Assembly (NCBI GenBank): GCA_000974665.1
Contig: BBSY01000001.1
Span: forward strand, 248,001-312,000
Length of the DNA stretch: 64,000 nucleotides
From: an alpha proteobacterium U9-1i
Lineage (GTDB): Bacteria; Pseudomonadota; Alphaproteobacteria; Caulobacterales; Aquidulcibacteraceae
Reading direction: 5' to 3'
In this document: positions 41,648-51,087 of the stretch, piece after piece
How positions within the stretch are numbered: position 1 is the stretch's first letter
Layout: every line of letters begins with the position of its first letter
Position numbers and translations under genes: made by a program
The notes under the pieces: model-generated
Database searches by the model: none
Seen by the model: the letters and a program-made list of their open reading frames with translations, nothing else
Told to the model about the DNA's origin: nothing

Positions 41648-43045
41648 CTAGTAGCGATAATGGTCCGGCTTGAACGGGCCCGCCGGCGGAACGCCGATAT
41701 AGGCGGCCTGCTCGCTGGAAAGCTTCGAGAGCTTCACGCCGAGCTTGTCGAGGTGGAGCGCGGCAACCTTCTCATCGAGGTGCTTCGGAAGCGTATAGAC
41801 CTGGTTCTTGTAAGCCTTGCCGTTCTTCCAGAGTTCGATTTGCGCAAGCGTCTGGTTGGTGAACGACGCCGACATCACGAAGCTCGGGTGACCCGTCGCG
41901 TTGCCGAGGTTCACGAGGCGACCTTCGCTGAGCACGATGATCTTCTTGCCGTCCGGGAATTCCACGTGGTGGACCTGCGGCTTGATCTCGTCCCACTTGA
42001 AGTTGCGCAAGCCAGAGATTTGGATCTCGCTGTCGAAGTGGCCGATGTTCGCAACGATGGCGTTGTTCTTCATCGCCCGCATGTGGTCGACGGTGAGCAC
42101 GTCCTTGTTGCCGGTGGCGGTGATGAAGATGTCCGCGTGTGGCGCGGCGTCTTCCATCGTGACAACTTGATAACCCTCCATCGCCGCTTGCAGCGCGCAA
42201 ATCGGATCGACCTCGGTGACCATCACGCGCGCGCCGCCTTGGCGCAGCGACGCCGCCGAGCCTTTGCCGACGTCGCCGTAACCAGCAACGACCGCGACTT
42301 TGCCTGAGAGCATGACGTCGGTGCCGCGACGAATGGCGTCGACCAGAGATTCACGGCAGCCATAGAGGTTATCGAACTTCGACTTTGTGACGCTGTCGTT
42401 CACGTTGATAGCCGGGAACGGCAGCTCGCCCTTTTTGGCCATTTCGTAGAGGCGATGGACACCTGTGGTAGTTTCCTCGGAAACGCCCTTCACGCTGTCC
42501 CGGATGGCCGAATAGAAGCCCGGCTTTTCCTTGAGGTAGCGCTTCATCACGGCGAAGAGCGCTTCTTCTTCCTCGTTGGCCGGCTTGGAGATGACGCTTG
42601 CGTCCTTCTCCGCCTTCGGGCCGAGCACGGTGAGCAACGTCGCGTCGCCGCCGTCATCGAGGATCATGTTGGGGTAGCCGCCGCCTTGCCATTCGAAGAT
42701 ACGGTGCGCGTAGTCCCAATATTCTTCTAGCGTCTCGCCTTTCGTGGCGAACACCGGCGTGCCCTTCGCGGCGATCGCGGCTGCGGCGTGATCTTGGGTC
42801 GAGAAGATGTTGCACGAGGCCCAGCGCACATCGGCGCCAAGCGCTTGCAGCGTTTCGATCAACACGGCGGTCTGGATCGTCATGTGCAGCGAGCCGGCGA
42901 TCTTGGCGCCCTTCAGCGGCTGCTGCTTGCCGTATTCCGCGCGCAGAGCCATCAGGCCCGGCATTTCGGTTTCGGCGATTTCGATTTCCTTGCGGCCCCA
43001 TTCAGCCAAGCCAAGGTCTTTCACGACATAATCTTTAGCGCTCAT
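41648..43045 (-). CDS. ahcY: Adenosylhomocysteinase
   Basis: NAD-dependent hydrolase of 465 residues that splits S-adenosylhomocysteine to adenosine and homocysteine, removing the inhibitory product of methyl transfer. It has the family signatures [16 protein letters not shown], the NAD-binding [15 protein letters not shown] region, [16 protein letters not shown] and the C-terminal [15 protein letters not shown] and KPDHYRY. ATG 43045 follows AAGGAGGG. Upstream in-frame codons to 43198 cannot be coding because they lie in a SAH riboswitch. Position near HPr and ChvGI matches alphaproteobacterial synteny. Confidence 0.98.
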   Translation of the reverse strand: MSAKDYVVKDLGLAEWGRKEIEIAETEMPGLMALRAEYGKQQPLKGAKIAGSLHMTIQTAVLIETLQALGADVRWASCNIFSTQDHAAAAIAAKGTPVFATKGETLEEYWDYAHRIFEWQGGGYPNMILDDGGDATLLTVLGPKAEKDASVISKPANEEEEALFAVMKRYLKEKPGFYSAIRDSVKGVSEETTTGVHRLYEMAKKGELPFPAINVNDSVTKSKFDNLYGCRESLVDAIRRGTDVMLSGKVAVVAGYGDVGKGSAASLRQGGARVMVTEVDPICALQAAMEGYQVVTMEDAAPHADIFITATGNKDVLTVDHMRAMKNNAIVANIGHFDSEIQISGLRNFKWDEIKPQVHHVEFPDGKKIIVLSEGRLVNLGNATGHPSFVMSASFTNQTLAQIELWKNGKAYKNQVYTLPKHLDEKVAALHLDKLGVKLSKLSSEQAAYIGVPPAGPFKPDHYRY

Positions 43046-43068
43046 CGCGCGCCCTCCTTCGAGCTCGC

Positions 43069-43141
43069 GAGCGTCGTTTTCCAACTGGAAAGCCCACCAA
43101 GCCTGGCGGCCAAAGCGAGGGCCGTCGCAACGCTCCTTGGC
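43069..43141 (-). promoter_or_regulatory. S-adenosylhomocysteine (SAH) riboswitch of ahcY
   Basis: The RNA begins with CCAAGGAGCGTTGCGACGG (43140 downward), then a GGCC-type hairpin (43124-43107), then CCAGGCTTGG and, after a second small hairpin, AACGACGCTC (43078-43069). CCAAG pairs with CTTGG (stem P1), and AACGACGCTC pairs with GAGCGTT (pseudoknot). Both the conserved AGGAGCG-UGC and CCAGGCU blocks of the SAH riboswitch consensus are present in the right order, 24 bases before the ahcY start. SAH binding is expected to turn expression on. Confidence 0.87.
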
Positions 43142-43201
43142 GGGCGCGGCGCTCATAGCAGAAGCCGCGCCGGCTTGGCAAATGCGGCGAGCCCACAAGC
43201 A

Positions 43202-43229
43202 AAGGCCGTCAGGTTGCCCTGACGGCCTT
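43202..43229 (-). terminator. Perfect 12-base hairpin between mscS-like gene and ahcY
   Basis: AAGGCCGTCAGG and CCTGACGGCCTT form a perfect 12-base stem around TTGC, 23 bases after the stop of the upstream gene in the direction of transcription. Flanks are T-rich on both strands, so it may act in either direction. It isolates ahcY and its riboswitch. Confidence 0.8.
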
Positions 43230-43252
43230 GTTTGTTTCGCGAAAACCGAAGC

Positions 43253-44500
43253 TTAGGCGGTCCAGCGATCCATCAGACGCTTCGCTGCATCGCGCCCGCC
43301 GATACCGAAGGCGATCGCCACCGCGACGGCCACCGCTCCGAGGATCAGCCCGAACGCCAGCACGATGATCTCGTTGGCGAGGCCCATGAAGCGAAGCCCC
43401 ATGGCCACCGCCAGCACGATCACGCCCCAGCGCACAAACACTGAGAGCAGTTCGCTGGACGGCGTACCGCTCTTTGATGTCGCGGCGGAGAGGATGTTCG
43501 CCAGCAGCACGCCCAGCGCGATGATGACGGCGCCGAACAGCACTTGGGTGCCCATCGACACGACCTGAGACAGCATCGCCGCCATCGCCGTAAATTGCAG
43601 CGCATTGGCCGCTTCGACGCTGGCGAACAGGACGATCGCGATCAGTACGGTGAGGCCGATCATGCGTGACGGTGGGAAAGCGGAGAGGTCCACCGTGTCC
43701 ACGCCAGGCGTCGGGTCCATCTTGTCGATCGCGCTGCGGACCGAATCCGCTCGCGCAATTGAGCGGATAATGTCGTCAAACCCGATCGAGCGAAGGCCGT
43801 TCTCCACCAAAGCCGCGACCCAACGACCGATGACGTAGGCCACAACGATAATCAGCATCGCGCCGATCACGTTCGGGATCGCCGCGCCGATGCCTTCCAG
43901 CATCAACGTCGCTGGTTGTGAAATTGCGTTGATGTTGAGCGTGGACAACGCCTGGATCGACACCGGGATAATGATCAGGGCAAACACCACCGCGCCGATC
44001 ATGCGCGCGAGGCCTGGGCCGCGCGGCATATGCGTGAGGCCGGCGTCGTGCAGACGGCGATCGATCTCAGCGGCTTCCGCGGCGGCTTCAACCATGCGAC
44101 GGGCGATGGTCGCCAACACAAAGCCGATGAAGAAGATCAAGGCCGCACCAACGATTTGCGGCACGTAGCTGACGAAGCCGTTCAACATCGTGTTGAGCGG
44201 ATCGGTGACCCCGCGCAGGCCGGGGAATGCGTTCTGGCCGAGTTGGTTCAGGGCGGCGATCAGGCCGATCAGCCACACCACCCAATAGCCAACTTCGCCC
44301 ACACGCTCGCCGACATCAACGGCGGGCTTGGCGCCTGCGTTGCCGGCGCTGTCGCGCCGCGAGAGAAACGGGATGCGGTCAACGCCTTTGGCTATCGCCC
44401 ACTTCACCGCCTTGGCCGCGAAGTGCGCGGCGATCAGGATCAGCAGCGCGAGACCAATGTCGCGCGCCCAAATCCCCAACTGGTTATAGTCAATACGCAT
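43253..44500 (-). CDS. Mechanosensitive-channel (MscS/CmpX-like) membrane protein
   Basis: Integral membrane protein of 415 residues with about ten helices, built from repeated modules such as VSYVPQIVGAALIFFIGFVLATIA and AIPNVIGAMLIIVVAYVIGRWVA that match the conserved TM-helix of CmpX-type proteins. The C-terminal pair AVAVAIAFGIGGRDAAKRLMD resembles the MscS pore-lining segment. No large cytoplasmic MscS vestibule is present. A mechanosensitive or osmotic role is inferred from family only. ATG 44500 has GGGAG ten bases upstream. Confidence 0.8.
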   Translation of the reverse strand: MRIDYNQLGIWARDIGLALLILIAAHFAAKAVKWAIAKGVDRIPFLSRRDSAGNAGAKPAVDVGERVGEVGYWVVWLIGLIAALNQLGQNAFPGLRGVTDPLNTMLNGFVSYVPQIVGAALIFFIGFVLATIARRMVEAAAEAAEIDRRLHDAGLTHMPRGPGLARMIGAVVFALIIIPVSIQALSTLNINAISQPATLMLEGIGAAIPNVIGAMLIIVVAYVIGRWVAALVENGLRSIGFDDIIRSIARADSVRSAIDKMDPTPGVDTVDLSAFPPSRMIGLTVLIAIVLFASVEAANALQFTAMAAMLSQVVSMGTQVLFGAVIIALGVLLANILSAATSKSGTPSSELLSVFVRWGVIVLAVAMGLRFMGLANEIIVLAFGLILGAVAVAVAIAFGIGGRDAAKRLMDRWTA

Positions 44501-44592
44501 AGAGGCGCTCCCACCCTAAGCTCAGGTTCTAACGCCTGAGTGAAAGGCCAAGCCTACACATAAAGAAGGGCTTGCACGCATCAGGCGTGCGC

Positions 44593-44643
44593 GCGCCTAC
44601 GTTGCAGCGCACAAATTCGCTTTGTGCGCGCGTGCGTAGGCGC
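44593..44643 (-). terminator. Two-part hairpin after the lactonase-like gene
   Basis: Outer arms GCGCCTACG/CGTAGGCGC and inner arms GCGCACAAA/TTTGTGCGC form one long bulged hairpin in the 157-base gap between the lactonase-like gene end and the channel gene start. It probably ends the lactonase transcript; it may also be a dispersed palindrome. Confidence 0.6.
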
Positions 44644-44657
44644 TTTGTTGCTTGTGC

Positions 44658-45509
44658 TTAATTCAACGCTTCCGGGAAACGCGGCAGCGCCGCGAAATCC
44701 TCCGGCACGTGCTCGCGGATAACGCGCACGCCGGCGGCTTCGAGCGCGTCGATCTTGTCCATCGACGCGAGCGTCTGCGGGCGATCGAAATTGAAGCTGG
44801 GCACCAAGCGGCGCTCGCGTGATTCCGCCAGGTGGTACATGTCGCCGGTGATCAGCAGGGGGCCGGCATTGGCCAAGTTCACTCGCAGGATTGTGTGGCC
44901 CGGCGTGTGGCCCGGCGCCTGGATCACCGTAACGCTGCCATCACCGAAGACGTCGAAATCAGCGTCGCCTTCGAGCCGCGTGGTGTTGGCGTTCTCGAGT
45001 TGATTGTAGTTTGGGAATTCCTGTCCGGCACGGCCTTCATCACCGAACATGCGCGAGCGCTCCTCCGCATCGACGATCCAATTCGACGACGCGAACATGT
45101 TCAAATTGCCGGAATGATCCGAGTGATAGTGCGAGACCGAGACGTACTCAATGTCAGCAGGCGTCAAGTTCAGCTGCGCCAATTGCGCGCTGAGGCGAAC
45201 GGGCACGGTCAACGTCGCTGGGAAGCCCTCCGGGGTAAAGCCATTGGGCATATCGGCAAGCGCTTCCGGCAGGCCGGTGTCCCACAGCAAATCGCCGTTG
45301 GGATGGCGGATCAGATAGCACGGCACGATGAGTTCGCGCGCTTGCCCATTCATCGAACCGTCGTCCGCAAACACGCCGATATCGCTGAAATTCGCGCGCC
45401 CGCAATCAAGCGCGTAAAGCTGAATTTCCGGCGTCGCCGCTTCCTGTGCGGGCGGCGTGCAGGCCGCGACAAGCAGAAGCGCGCTGGCGAGAAACAAGTT
45501 GCGACGCAT
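44658..45509 (-). CDS. Lactonase-like metallo-beta-lactamase-fold lipoprotein
   Basis: Envelope lipoprotein of 283 residues: signal with lipobox LVAAC (Cys17), then a metallo-hydrolase of the AHL-lactonase/AiiA-like branch. Metal ligands appear in SHYHSDHSGN (HxHxDH), in APGHTPGHT and in TGDMY; a histidine in REHVPED completes the usual set. Quorum-quenching N-acyl-homoserine lactonases share this architecture, but other lactones or esters are possible. Lipid anchoring would put the enzyme in the periplasm, unlike most AiiA enzymes. ATG 45509 follows GAGGGG. Confidence 0.78.
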   Translation of the reverse strand: MRRNLFLASALLLVAACTPPAQEAATPEIQLYALDCGRANFSDIGVFADDGSMNGQARELIVPCYLIRHPNGDLLWDTGLPEALADMPNGFTPEGFPATLTVPVRLSAQLAQLNLTPADIEYVSVSHYHSDHSGNLNMFASSNWIVDAEERSRMFGDEGRAGQEFPNYNQLENANTTRLEGDADFDVFGDGSVTVIQAPGHTPGHTILRVNLANAGPLLITGDMYHLAESRERRLVPSFNFDRPQTLASMDKIDALEAAGVRVIREHVPEDFAALPRFPEALN

Positions 45510-45564
45510 GTGATCCCCTCGGTCTTCAAGCCGCCTTTATGGCGAGCCAATTCAACGCGATCAA

Positions 45565-47238
45565 TCAGTTTCCGGCGAGCACGGCGCGGCACTGCGACAG
45601 CGCCTCGCCTTCGAGCACAGGCGCGATCTCAAACCGTTGGCGTGTAAACGCACCATGGCCGCGCGGCAGGTAGCGGAATGTGCGCTCGGCGTCGCCGTCG
45701 CGCATCACGTAAACCAGTTCAACATTGGCGTTGCCGATCTCACCCGCGTCGCGGCGCAGCAACACCATGCCGTCGCGAACGCCTGCCGCGTAAGCGTTCA
45801 GTGTCGGGTCGACGCCGGCTATGACGTTGTTGTTGGCGCTGGTGGCGTCGATGTCGAAACCGCGATGGAAGCGCGGCGCATCCTCGGTCAGCACGTGACC
45901 GCATGGCGCGAATACGTCTTCCGACAGGCGCACCAAAGCGCCCTGCTCCTCATAGGTGGTGAGATCGGCGGCGGTGTCGACGCCGAATTCGCGCGCCACT
46001 TGTAGGAACATTTCGCCCGCAGTGCGCGGATCGCCGGCACGGGCGCGAGCGCGCATCGCCCGCAACACCGCGTCGAGCGAACGCCCCTCCGCGCGCAACC
46101 GCGCATCCCAAATGGTCGCAAGCAAGCGGCCGCGCCGATATGGCAGCCGTTGCACTTCGTTATCGCTCCAGAAGTCTGCGATCACCCTGGCGTTGGGCGC
46201 AGTGTTGGCGCTTGATTGCGCGTAGGCGTCGAGCATCGAATTGAGGTCGGCGGCGAACTCAGCGGGCCCCCAAACGCCTTGGCGAACCAGCAAGCGCCCC
46301 GTGAAAAACTCGGTGAACCCCTCGGAAAGCCAGTAAGAACCGCGCTCCAGCGTCTCATCGCGCGGAAAGCCACCGATCTGGCCCGGTATCCAGGTGTGGT
46401 TGCCTTCGTGCGCAAGCGTACGCGTGATCATGCCCGCGTCGGCGTTGGGCGTGGCGAAGAATGCAAACGCATCCGACAGCCCTGTTCCGCCGACACTGCG
46501 ATTTCCTGGCGCCGCTTCTTGTTGCAGGACAGTCACGAGGAATGGCTGGCGTTCGTCGCCCCAAAACGCGCGCTGCGCGCCGATGATCTCTCCTGCTTCA
46601 CGCGCGAAATCACGATCGGTGAAACTCCACGCCCCGCGAATGGCGACGCGGGCGTGCCCGTTCGGCGCATTGAGCACGCGGAAGTCACCACCGACCATGA
46701 CGCTGGCCCGAAGGTTGGCGACAGCCAGCCCGCCATGCTGCAAATCCGAGGCGTAACGCCAACCGCGCGGCAAACCAGACACACGCACGCGCGCCGGCCT
46801 GCCCTCATCCACATCCGGCACAACGAGCGCGGTTTCGCCGATGAGATGGAAGTAGCGGGGCTGAATGACGGGCCGATAGCGCCCACGCCCCTGCGAGACT
46901 GGCGGCCCCTCTCCGTCTTGGATGATGCGGTAGCTGACCGACACGCGCGCGCCAGGCGCGTAGCGCAACACCCGGAACTGCGGACCCGCGCCAGCGCCCA
47001 AGCTGGCGCCATCGCCGGCGCGCAGATCATCAACGCCGCGCCACAATTCCTCTTCGCCGCCCCACGAACTTGGCAGCTCCAGCACAGTTTCGCCGTCCGC
47101 ATCGCCAGTGAACGTCAACGAAACGCCGAGTGCTCGCATTGCGCCGTCGAGCATCTCCGGGCGCAAAGTGTATTCCACGCGATCCGGCGCGGCGAAGCCG
47201 GCGCAGAAGAGCGCCAGAGCGGCGGCGACAACCCGCAT
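45565..47238 (-). CDS. Exported gluzincin-type metallopeptidase (M61-like)
   Basis: Protein of 557 residues with a short signal peptide and a zinc-peptidase centre: HEGNH (277-281) fits HExxH, and SYWLSEGFTEFF (from 301) supplies the downstream glutamate of gluzincins. The N-terminal part is beta-rich, and the C-terminal part (GVDPTLNAYAAGVRDGMVLL) resembles a PDZ-like fold, which is the layout of M61 glycyl aminopeptidase relatives. Substrate unknown. ATG 47238 has GAGGAA upstream, just inside the HPr gene end; it could be transcribed with HPr and EIIA, although its function is unrelated. Confidence 0.75.
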   Translation of the reverse strand: MRVVAAALALFCAGFAAPDRVEYTLRPEMLDGAMRALGVSLTFTGDADGETVLELPSSWGGEEELWRGVDDLRAGDGASLGAGAGPQFRVLRYAPGARVSVSYRIIQDGEGPPVSQGRGRYRPVIQPRYFHLIGETALVVPDVDEGRPARVRVSGLPRGWRYASDLQHGGLAVANLRASVMVGGDFRVLNAPNGHARVAIRGAWSFTDRDFAREAGEIIGAQRAFWGDERQPFLVTVLQQEAAPGNRSVGGTGLSDAFAFFATPNADAGMITRTLAHEGNHTWIPGQIGGFPRDETLERGSYWLSEGFTEFFTGRLLVRQGVWGPAEFAADLNSMLDAYAQSSANTAPNARVIADFWSDNEVQRLPYRRGRLLATIWDARLRAEGRSLDAVLRAMRARARAGDPRTAGEMFLQVAREFGVDTAADLTTYEEQGALVRLSEDVFAPCGHVLTEDAPRFHRGFDIDATSANNNVIAGVDPTLNAYAAGVRDGMVLLRRDAGEIGNANVELVYVMRDGDAERTFRYLPRGHGAFTRQRFEIAPVLEGEALSQCRAVLAGN

Positions 47239-47239
47239 T

Positions 47240-47515
47240 CTATTCCTCTTCGTGAAATTTAGCCGCCACCAGAGCCGCGACGGCGTCCATGGCGACGGCC
47301 TCTTGCGGGCCGTTGGCCTCGACTTCGATATCCGAACCGATGCCGGCGCCGAGCATCATCAGATCCATCAGCGAGCGAGCGTCGGCCTCTTCATCCTCGC
47401 GGCGGACGACGATATCGGTGTCCTCAAAGCTCAACGCCAATTCCGCGAGCTTGCGCGATGCGCGGGCGTGGAGCCCGCGAACATTGACGATGGTGAGCGT
47501 GCGTTTGAGCCCCAT
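47240..47515 (-). CDS. HPr-family phosphocarrier protein
   Basis: Phosphocarrier of 91 residues. His16 in RGLHARASRKL is the phospho-acceptor for EI, and Ser48 in DARSLMDLMMLGAG matches the regulatory serine that HPr kinase modifies. In alphaproteobacteria HPr works with EI-Ntr and EIIA proteins in regulation rather than sugar import. It follows the EIIA gene by 38 bases and precedes the metallopeptidase gene by one. No hprK is next to it, although one is usual at this locus. Confidence 0.93.
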   Translation of the reverse strand: MGLKRTLTIVNVRGLHARASRKLAELALSFEDTDIVVRREDEEADARSLMDLMMLGAGIGSDIEVEANGPQEAVAMDAVAALVAAKFHEEE

Positions 47516-47553
47516 GCCCCATTCTTTACTGCGCGGCCTTCTGGTTGGGCCGG

Positions 47554-47961
47554 TTACTTTGCCCCGCTGGCCAGCTCCACCGAGGCGACTCGAATGTAGC
47601 GGCGTCCGGCGTCCTGCGCCATCAGAGCCGCTTCAGTCAGGCTGGCGCGTCCGCGCACTTCGCCCAATTTGATCAGCATCGGCAAATTCACGCCGGCGAT
47701 CACTTCCACCCGCACCTGATGGATCACCGAAATCGCAAGATTCGACGGTGTGCCGCCGAACATGTCGGTGAGGATCACGACCCCATCGCCCTTCTCGCAA
47801 GCGCGCACGGCGTCGAGAATGTCGCCGCGGCGTTCTTCCATGTCGTCGTTGGGCCCGATGGCCACGGCGCGCATCTGTTCTTGGGGTCCGAGCACGTGCT
47901 CTGCCGCGGCGACGAACTCGTCAGCCAAGCGGCCGTGGGACACCACCACGACGCCGATCAT
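47554..47961 (-). CDS. PTS EIIA component, mannose type
   Basis: Cytosolic EIIA-Man-fold protein of 135 residues. His9 in VVVVSHGRLADEF is the phosphorylation site accepted from HPr, and VILTDMFGGTPSNLA is the family signature. No EIIB, EIIC or EIID genes are nearby, so it is likely regulatory. ATG 47961 is chosen because the first strand then starts as usual; the frame is open for 15 more codons. It lies between chvG and the HPr gene. Confidence 0.93.
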   Translation of the reverse strand: MIGVVVVSHGRLADEFVAAAEHVLGPQEQMRAVAIGPNDDMEERRGDILDAVRACEKGDGVVILTDMFGGTPSNLAISVIHQVRVEVIAGVNLPMLIKLGEVRGRASLTEAALMAQDAGRRYIRVASVELASGAK

Positions 47962-48097
47962 GCTTCCAACTCCCGCACCCGCGACCGCCCCAGCGCCGCC
48001 AGTCAAAGGCCGGCCACCATATCCTTTCGCGCTTGCGAGAAAAGCCTAACCCGCAGGCATACGTCGCTTTTCTCCAGTGGAGCGACAAATGGCCCGA

Positions 48098-49774
48098 TCA
48101 GGACCGCGACGGAGGCCGTGGCTGCGGTTTGGGCTGCGGCGCGAGGGGGAGTTCGACCACCAATCGTGCGCCCACGGTGCCAGCGCCACCGGCGATGTTT
48201 TGCGCATAGACCCGTCCGTGGTGGGCGGCGACGATCTGCTTCACGATCGACAACCCCAGGCCCGAATTGCCTCCAAACGCCGTGCCCTTCGGACGCTGCG
48301 TGTAAAAGCGCTGGAAAATCGTTTCGAGGTTTTCCTCGGGAATTCCGGGGCCCTCGTCTTCAACCACGGCGCGGGCGAAATCGCCTCCCTTGCCTTCATG
48401 CACCACGCGCACAGCCACGCGCACAGCGCCGCCTTCGGGGCTGAAGGAACGCGCGTTGTCGATCAGATTGCGGAACACCTGCCCAATCGGCCCTTCTTGG
48501 CCAAACACAACCGCATCCTTCGGCGCCGGGCGCTCGAACAGGACGGTGACATCGGACGTTTCCCCTGGCGCCGGCGCATACGCGCCCACCATATCTTCCA
48601 GCAGTTTCGCCAGATCGACCTTTCCAGGATCGCCGCGCGCGGTTTCCGCTTCGATGCGGCTGGCGCGGGCGATATCCGTGATCAGCCGGTCGAGGCGCTT
48701 CACATCCTGAGCCACGATTTCGAGCAATTGCGCTTGGCGTTCCGGATCACTGACGGCGCGCGCGGCGTCCACCGCGGAGCGGATGGACGCCAGCGGGTTC
48801 TTGATTTCGTGGCTCACATCGGCCGCGAAATTCTCATTGGCGTCGATGCGATCGGCGAGCGCCTCTGTCATTAGTTCGACCGAGCGACCGAGATCGCCGA
48901 TCTCATCCTTGCGTTTTGACACATCCGGCAGCGAGAGGCGCGTCGCACCGGTGATCCGCAGCCTGTCCGCGGCGCCCGCCAAGCGCTTCAGCGGCCGGCC
49001 GATGAACAGTGCGAGCAACGCCGAAGACAGCAACGTCACCAAAGCGGCGCCAAGCGTAAACGGGATCATCGCCGCGCGTTCGGCGACCAAAATGCGCTCA
49101 ACGTCGGCGCTTTCGAGCGTGAGGACGCCGAGCACGGATTGCACGCGCCGGATTGGGATCGACACCGTCACCACGCGCTCGCCCAGTTCGTTCAGCCGCT
49201 GGCCCTTGGTAATCTCGCCCAGGAGCGCGCGTTGGCGCTCTTCCTGCAACGTAATCGAAGGCCGCCAGGGCGTCAGGCGAATATATTCCACCCGCGCGGC
49301 CGCGCGCTCGATGCGGTCCGTGAAGTTTTCGTTCTCGCCAACTTGCGGCAACGGGGTTTCGTCGAGGCGATCGTAGATCACATCGGTATCGGCGACGGGC
49401 GTGCCGTCTGGCGCGAACACCCGCACGCGCGTTCCCGACGAACCAAACCGCTCGCCTTCCGCCACTGGCGGCAGCACCCGGCGCAACACTTCGCGCACCG
49501 CGGGCTCGTTCAGTCCCGGCCAAGGATCGCCCTGCACGGTTCCGGTTTCGATCAGCAAATTGGCGATCAGCTCGCCCTGGGTGCGCAGATTGCGCACCTG
49601 TGCTTCCGTCAGCCCCGCGCGCAATTCCGTAAGCAGCAGCACCCCGAGCAGCAGCACCGCCAGCCCGAGCAGGTTCGACATGAAAATGATGCGGGTGATG
49701 CGCGAGCGAAGGAACGCGCGAAACTCACCTTGAGGCCGTTCCTCAGGCCTCGTTGTATCGATATCCGACGCCAT
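48098..49774 (-). CDS. chvG: Sensor histidine kinase ChvG
   Basis: Inner-membrane sensor of 558 residues with two transmembrane helices (about 32-54 and 235-258) around a periplasmic domain, a HAMP linker, an H-box [20 protein letters not shown], and an HATPase domain ([30 protein letters not shown]). ChvG responds to acid or envelope stress and phosphorylates ChvI in alphaproteobacteria. The ATG at 49774 overlaps chvI by 32 bases; an ATG at 49882 would place a serine-rich leader of doubtful value. The proline-rich tail [13 protein letters not shown] is unusual. Confidence 0.92.
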   Translation of the reverse strand: MASDIDTTRPEERPQGEFRAFLRSRITRIIFMSNLLGLAVLLLGVLLLTELRAGLTEAQVRNLRTQGELIANLLIETGTVQGDPWPGLNEPAVREVLRRVLPPVAEGERFGSSGTRVRVFAPDGTPVADTDVIYDRLDETPLPQVGENENFTDRIERAAARVEYIRLTPWRPSITLQEERQRALLGEITKGQRLNELGERVVTVSIPIRRVQSVLGVLTLESADVERILVAERAAMIPFTLGAALVTLLSSALLALFIGRPLKRLAGAADRLRITGATRLSLPDVSKRKDEIGDLGRSVELMTEALADRIDANENFAADVSHEIKNPLASIRSAVDAARAVSDPERQAQLLEIVAQDVKRLDRLITDIARASRIEAETARGDPGKVDLAKLLEDMVGAYAPAPGETSDVTVLFERPAPKDAVVFGQEGPIGQVFRNLIDNARSFSPEGGAVRVAVRVVHEGKGGDFARAVVEDEGPGIPEENLETIFQRFYTQRPKGTAFGGNSGLGLSIVKQIVAAHHGRVYAQNIAGGAGTVGARLVVELPLAPQPKPQPRPPSRS

Positions 49775-50438
49775 AGAGCGTTTCGATCGCGTCGAACGTG
49801 TCGTCGATGTCGCGGAACTTTTTGCGGAGCCGCTTGATGTGACTGTCGATGGTTCGATCGTCGACATAGACCTGATCATCATAGGCCGCGTCCATCAATT
49901 GGTCGCGGCTCTTTACGTAGCCGGGGCGTTGGGCGAGCGCCTGAAGGATCAGGAACTCAGTGACTGTAAGGCGAACCGGTTCGCCCTTCCAGTTGCAGGC
50001 GTGACGGTTGGGATCGAGCGTCAGCTCACCGCGCACGATCGGCTTCTTGTCGCCGGCCTCATTCCCCGGCGTCCCCGCTCGCGTACGGCGCAGCAGCGCC
50101 TTCACCCGCTCATTGAGCAGGCGTTGGGAGAATGGCTTTTTGATGTAATCGTCGGCGCCGACATTGAAGCCCACAACTTCGTCCATCTCATCGTCTTTGG
50201 ACGTGAGGAAGATGACCGGCAGGTTTGAATTCTGGCGTAGGCGTCGCAGCACCTCGACGCCATCCATGCGCGGCATCTTGATGTCCAGAATAGCGATATC
50301 CGGCGGCGTTTCCGAAAGCGCTGTCAGCGCGGCAGCGCCGTCCGTATAGGTGCGAACTGTGTAGCCCTCGGCCTCAAAGAAGATCTTGAGGGAAGCGAGG
50401 ATGTTCTCGTCGTCGTCGACAAGGGCGATGGTGGACAT
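49743..50438 (-). CDS. chvI: Response regulator ChvI
   Basis: OmpR-family response regulator of 231 residues. The receiver has the acidic pocket DDDEN, phospho-acceptor Asp52 in [11 protein letters not shown], and the lysine in KKPFS. The winged-helix domain includes [30 protein letters not shown] and [11 protein letters not shown]. It controls envelope-related genes with ChvG, which is encoded immediately downstream with overlap. ATG 50438 is chosen over an upstream in-frame start since the receiver then begins normally. No pckA is visible upstream. Confidence 0.94.
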   Translation of the reverse strand: MSTIALVDDDENILASLKIFFEAEGYTVRTYTDGAAALTALSETPPDIAILDIKMPRMDGVEVLRRLRQNSNLPVIFLTSKDDEMDEVVGFNVGADDYIKKPFSQRLLNERVKALLRRTRAGTPGNEAGDKKPIVRGELTLDPNRHACNWKGEPVRLTVTEFLILQALAQRPGYVKSRDQLMDAAYDDQVYVDDRTIDSHIKRLRKKFRDIDDTFDAIETLYGVGYRYNEA

Positions 50439-50519
50439 GGTATCGACGGGGTTTCCTGACTTGGATGTAATGAACTCGGTCGCCCTCCTCATAACCCGGC
50501 AGCGGGCGTGAGGGAAGGC

Positions 50520-51056
50520 TTAGCGCCCCGGCAGCAAGTCCAGCGCTGAAATAATGCGCGCCGCCGCCTGGATTGGCGAAACGGCGCCTGAATCCAGCGC
50601 GAATTCCGCCGGCAGCGGAGGAACGTCAAATGCGCCGGCCGTGATGAGTTCCCTCAACTGATCGCGGGAGCGGAGCTTGCCGTGGGCGGCGCGGCTTTCA
50701 TCCTCCACCCGCGTGGCGATCACTTCAGGCGACGCGGTCAGCGCCACGAACCGCACCGAGCCGCCTCGCGCCCCCACCGTCTCGTTGACGCGCATGGCAA
50801 AGTTTGGACGAACCGTTTTCTCGGGTGCGAACGTGAAGATGAAGCTGCGCCCATCCATCGCTGCGGCGTCGAAGGCCTGCATCCAGAATTCCTCGCGCAA
50901 TCGGACAAAGTTCGGCGAACCGAACGGAAACAGGGCGCCGACAGCATCGACGACAAGGTGATTGTGAAACACCGGCCAATCCAGCTGCACGCCGATCTCG
51001 CGCGCGATCGTCAGCTTGCCGCACGCCGGCGGGCCGTGAAGGAAGAGCATGATCAT
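50520..51056 (-). CDS. P-loop NTPase/kinase-like protein
   Basis: Protein of 178 residues with a P-loop GPPACGKLT at residues 7-15, then a shikimate/zeta-toxin-like kinase fold: DWPVFHNHLVVDAV, SFIFTF, ALTASPEVIATRVEDESR, and DQLRELITAGAF. No known substrate can be assigned, and no antitoxin-like partner sits next to it. Start is ATG 51056 or ATG 51050; the open frame farther upstream is antisense-like and not conserved. It lies between chvI and an exported protein gene on the same strand. Confidence 0.65.
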   Translation of the reverse strand: MIMLFLHGPPACGKLTIAREIGVQLDWPVFHNHLVVDAVGALFPFGSPNFVRLREEFWMQAFDAAAMDGRSFIFTFAPEKTVRPNFAMRVNETVGARGGSVRFVALTASPEVIATRVEDESRAAHGKLRSRDQLRELITAGAFDVPPLPAEFALDSGAVSPIQAAARIISALDLLPGR

Positions 51057-51087
51057 CGCGCGGTTATGGATCGTCGGCGCCGTGTTG

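Noticed and set aside
43046-43198. N-terminal extension of AhcY by 51 codons
   Set aside because: The region is a SAH riboswitch and the extension is not part of known AhcY proteins; AAGGAGGG precedes the inner ATG.
50493-50519. pckA expected next to chvI
   Set aside because: The region upstream of chvI carries a P-loop kinase-like gene and exported proteins; no phosphoenolpyruvate carboxykinase motifs were found.
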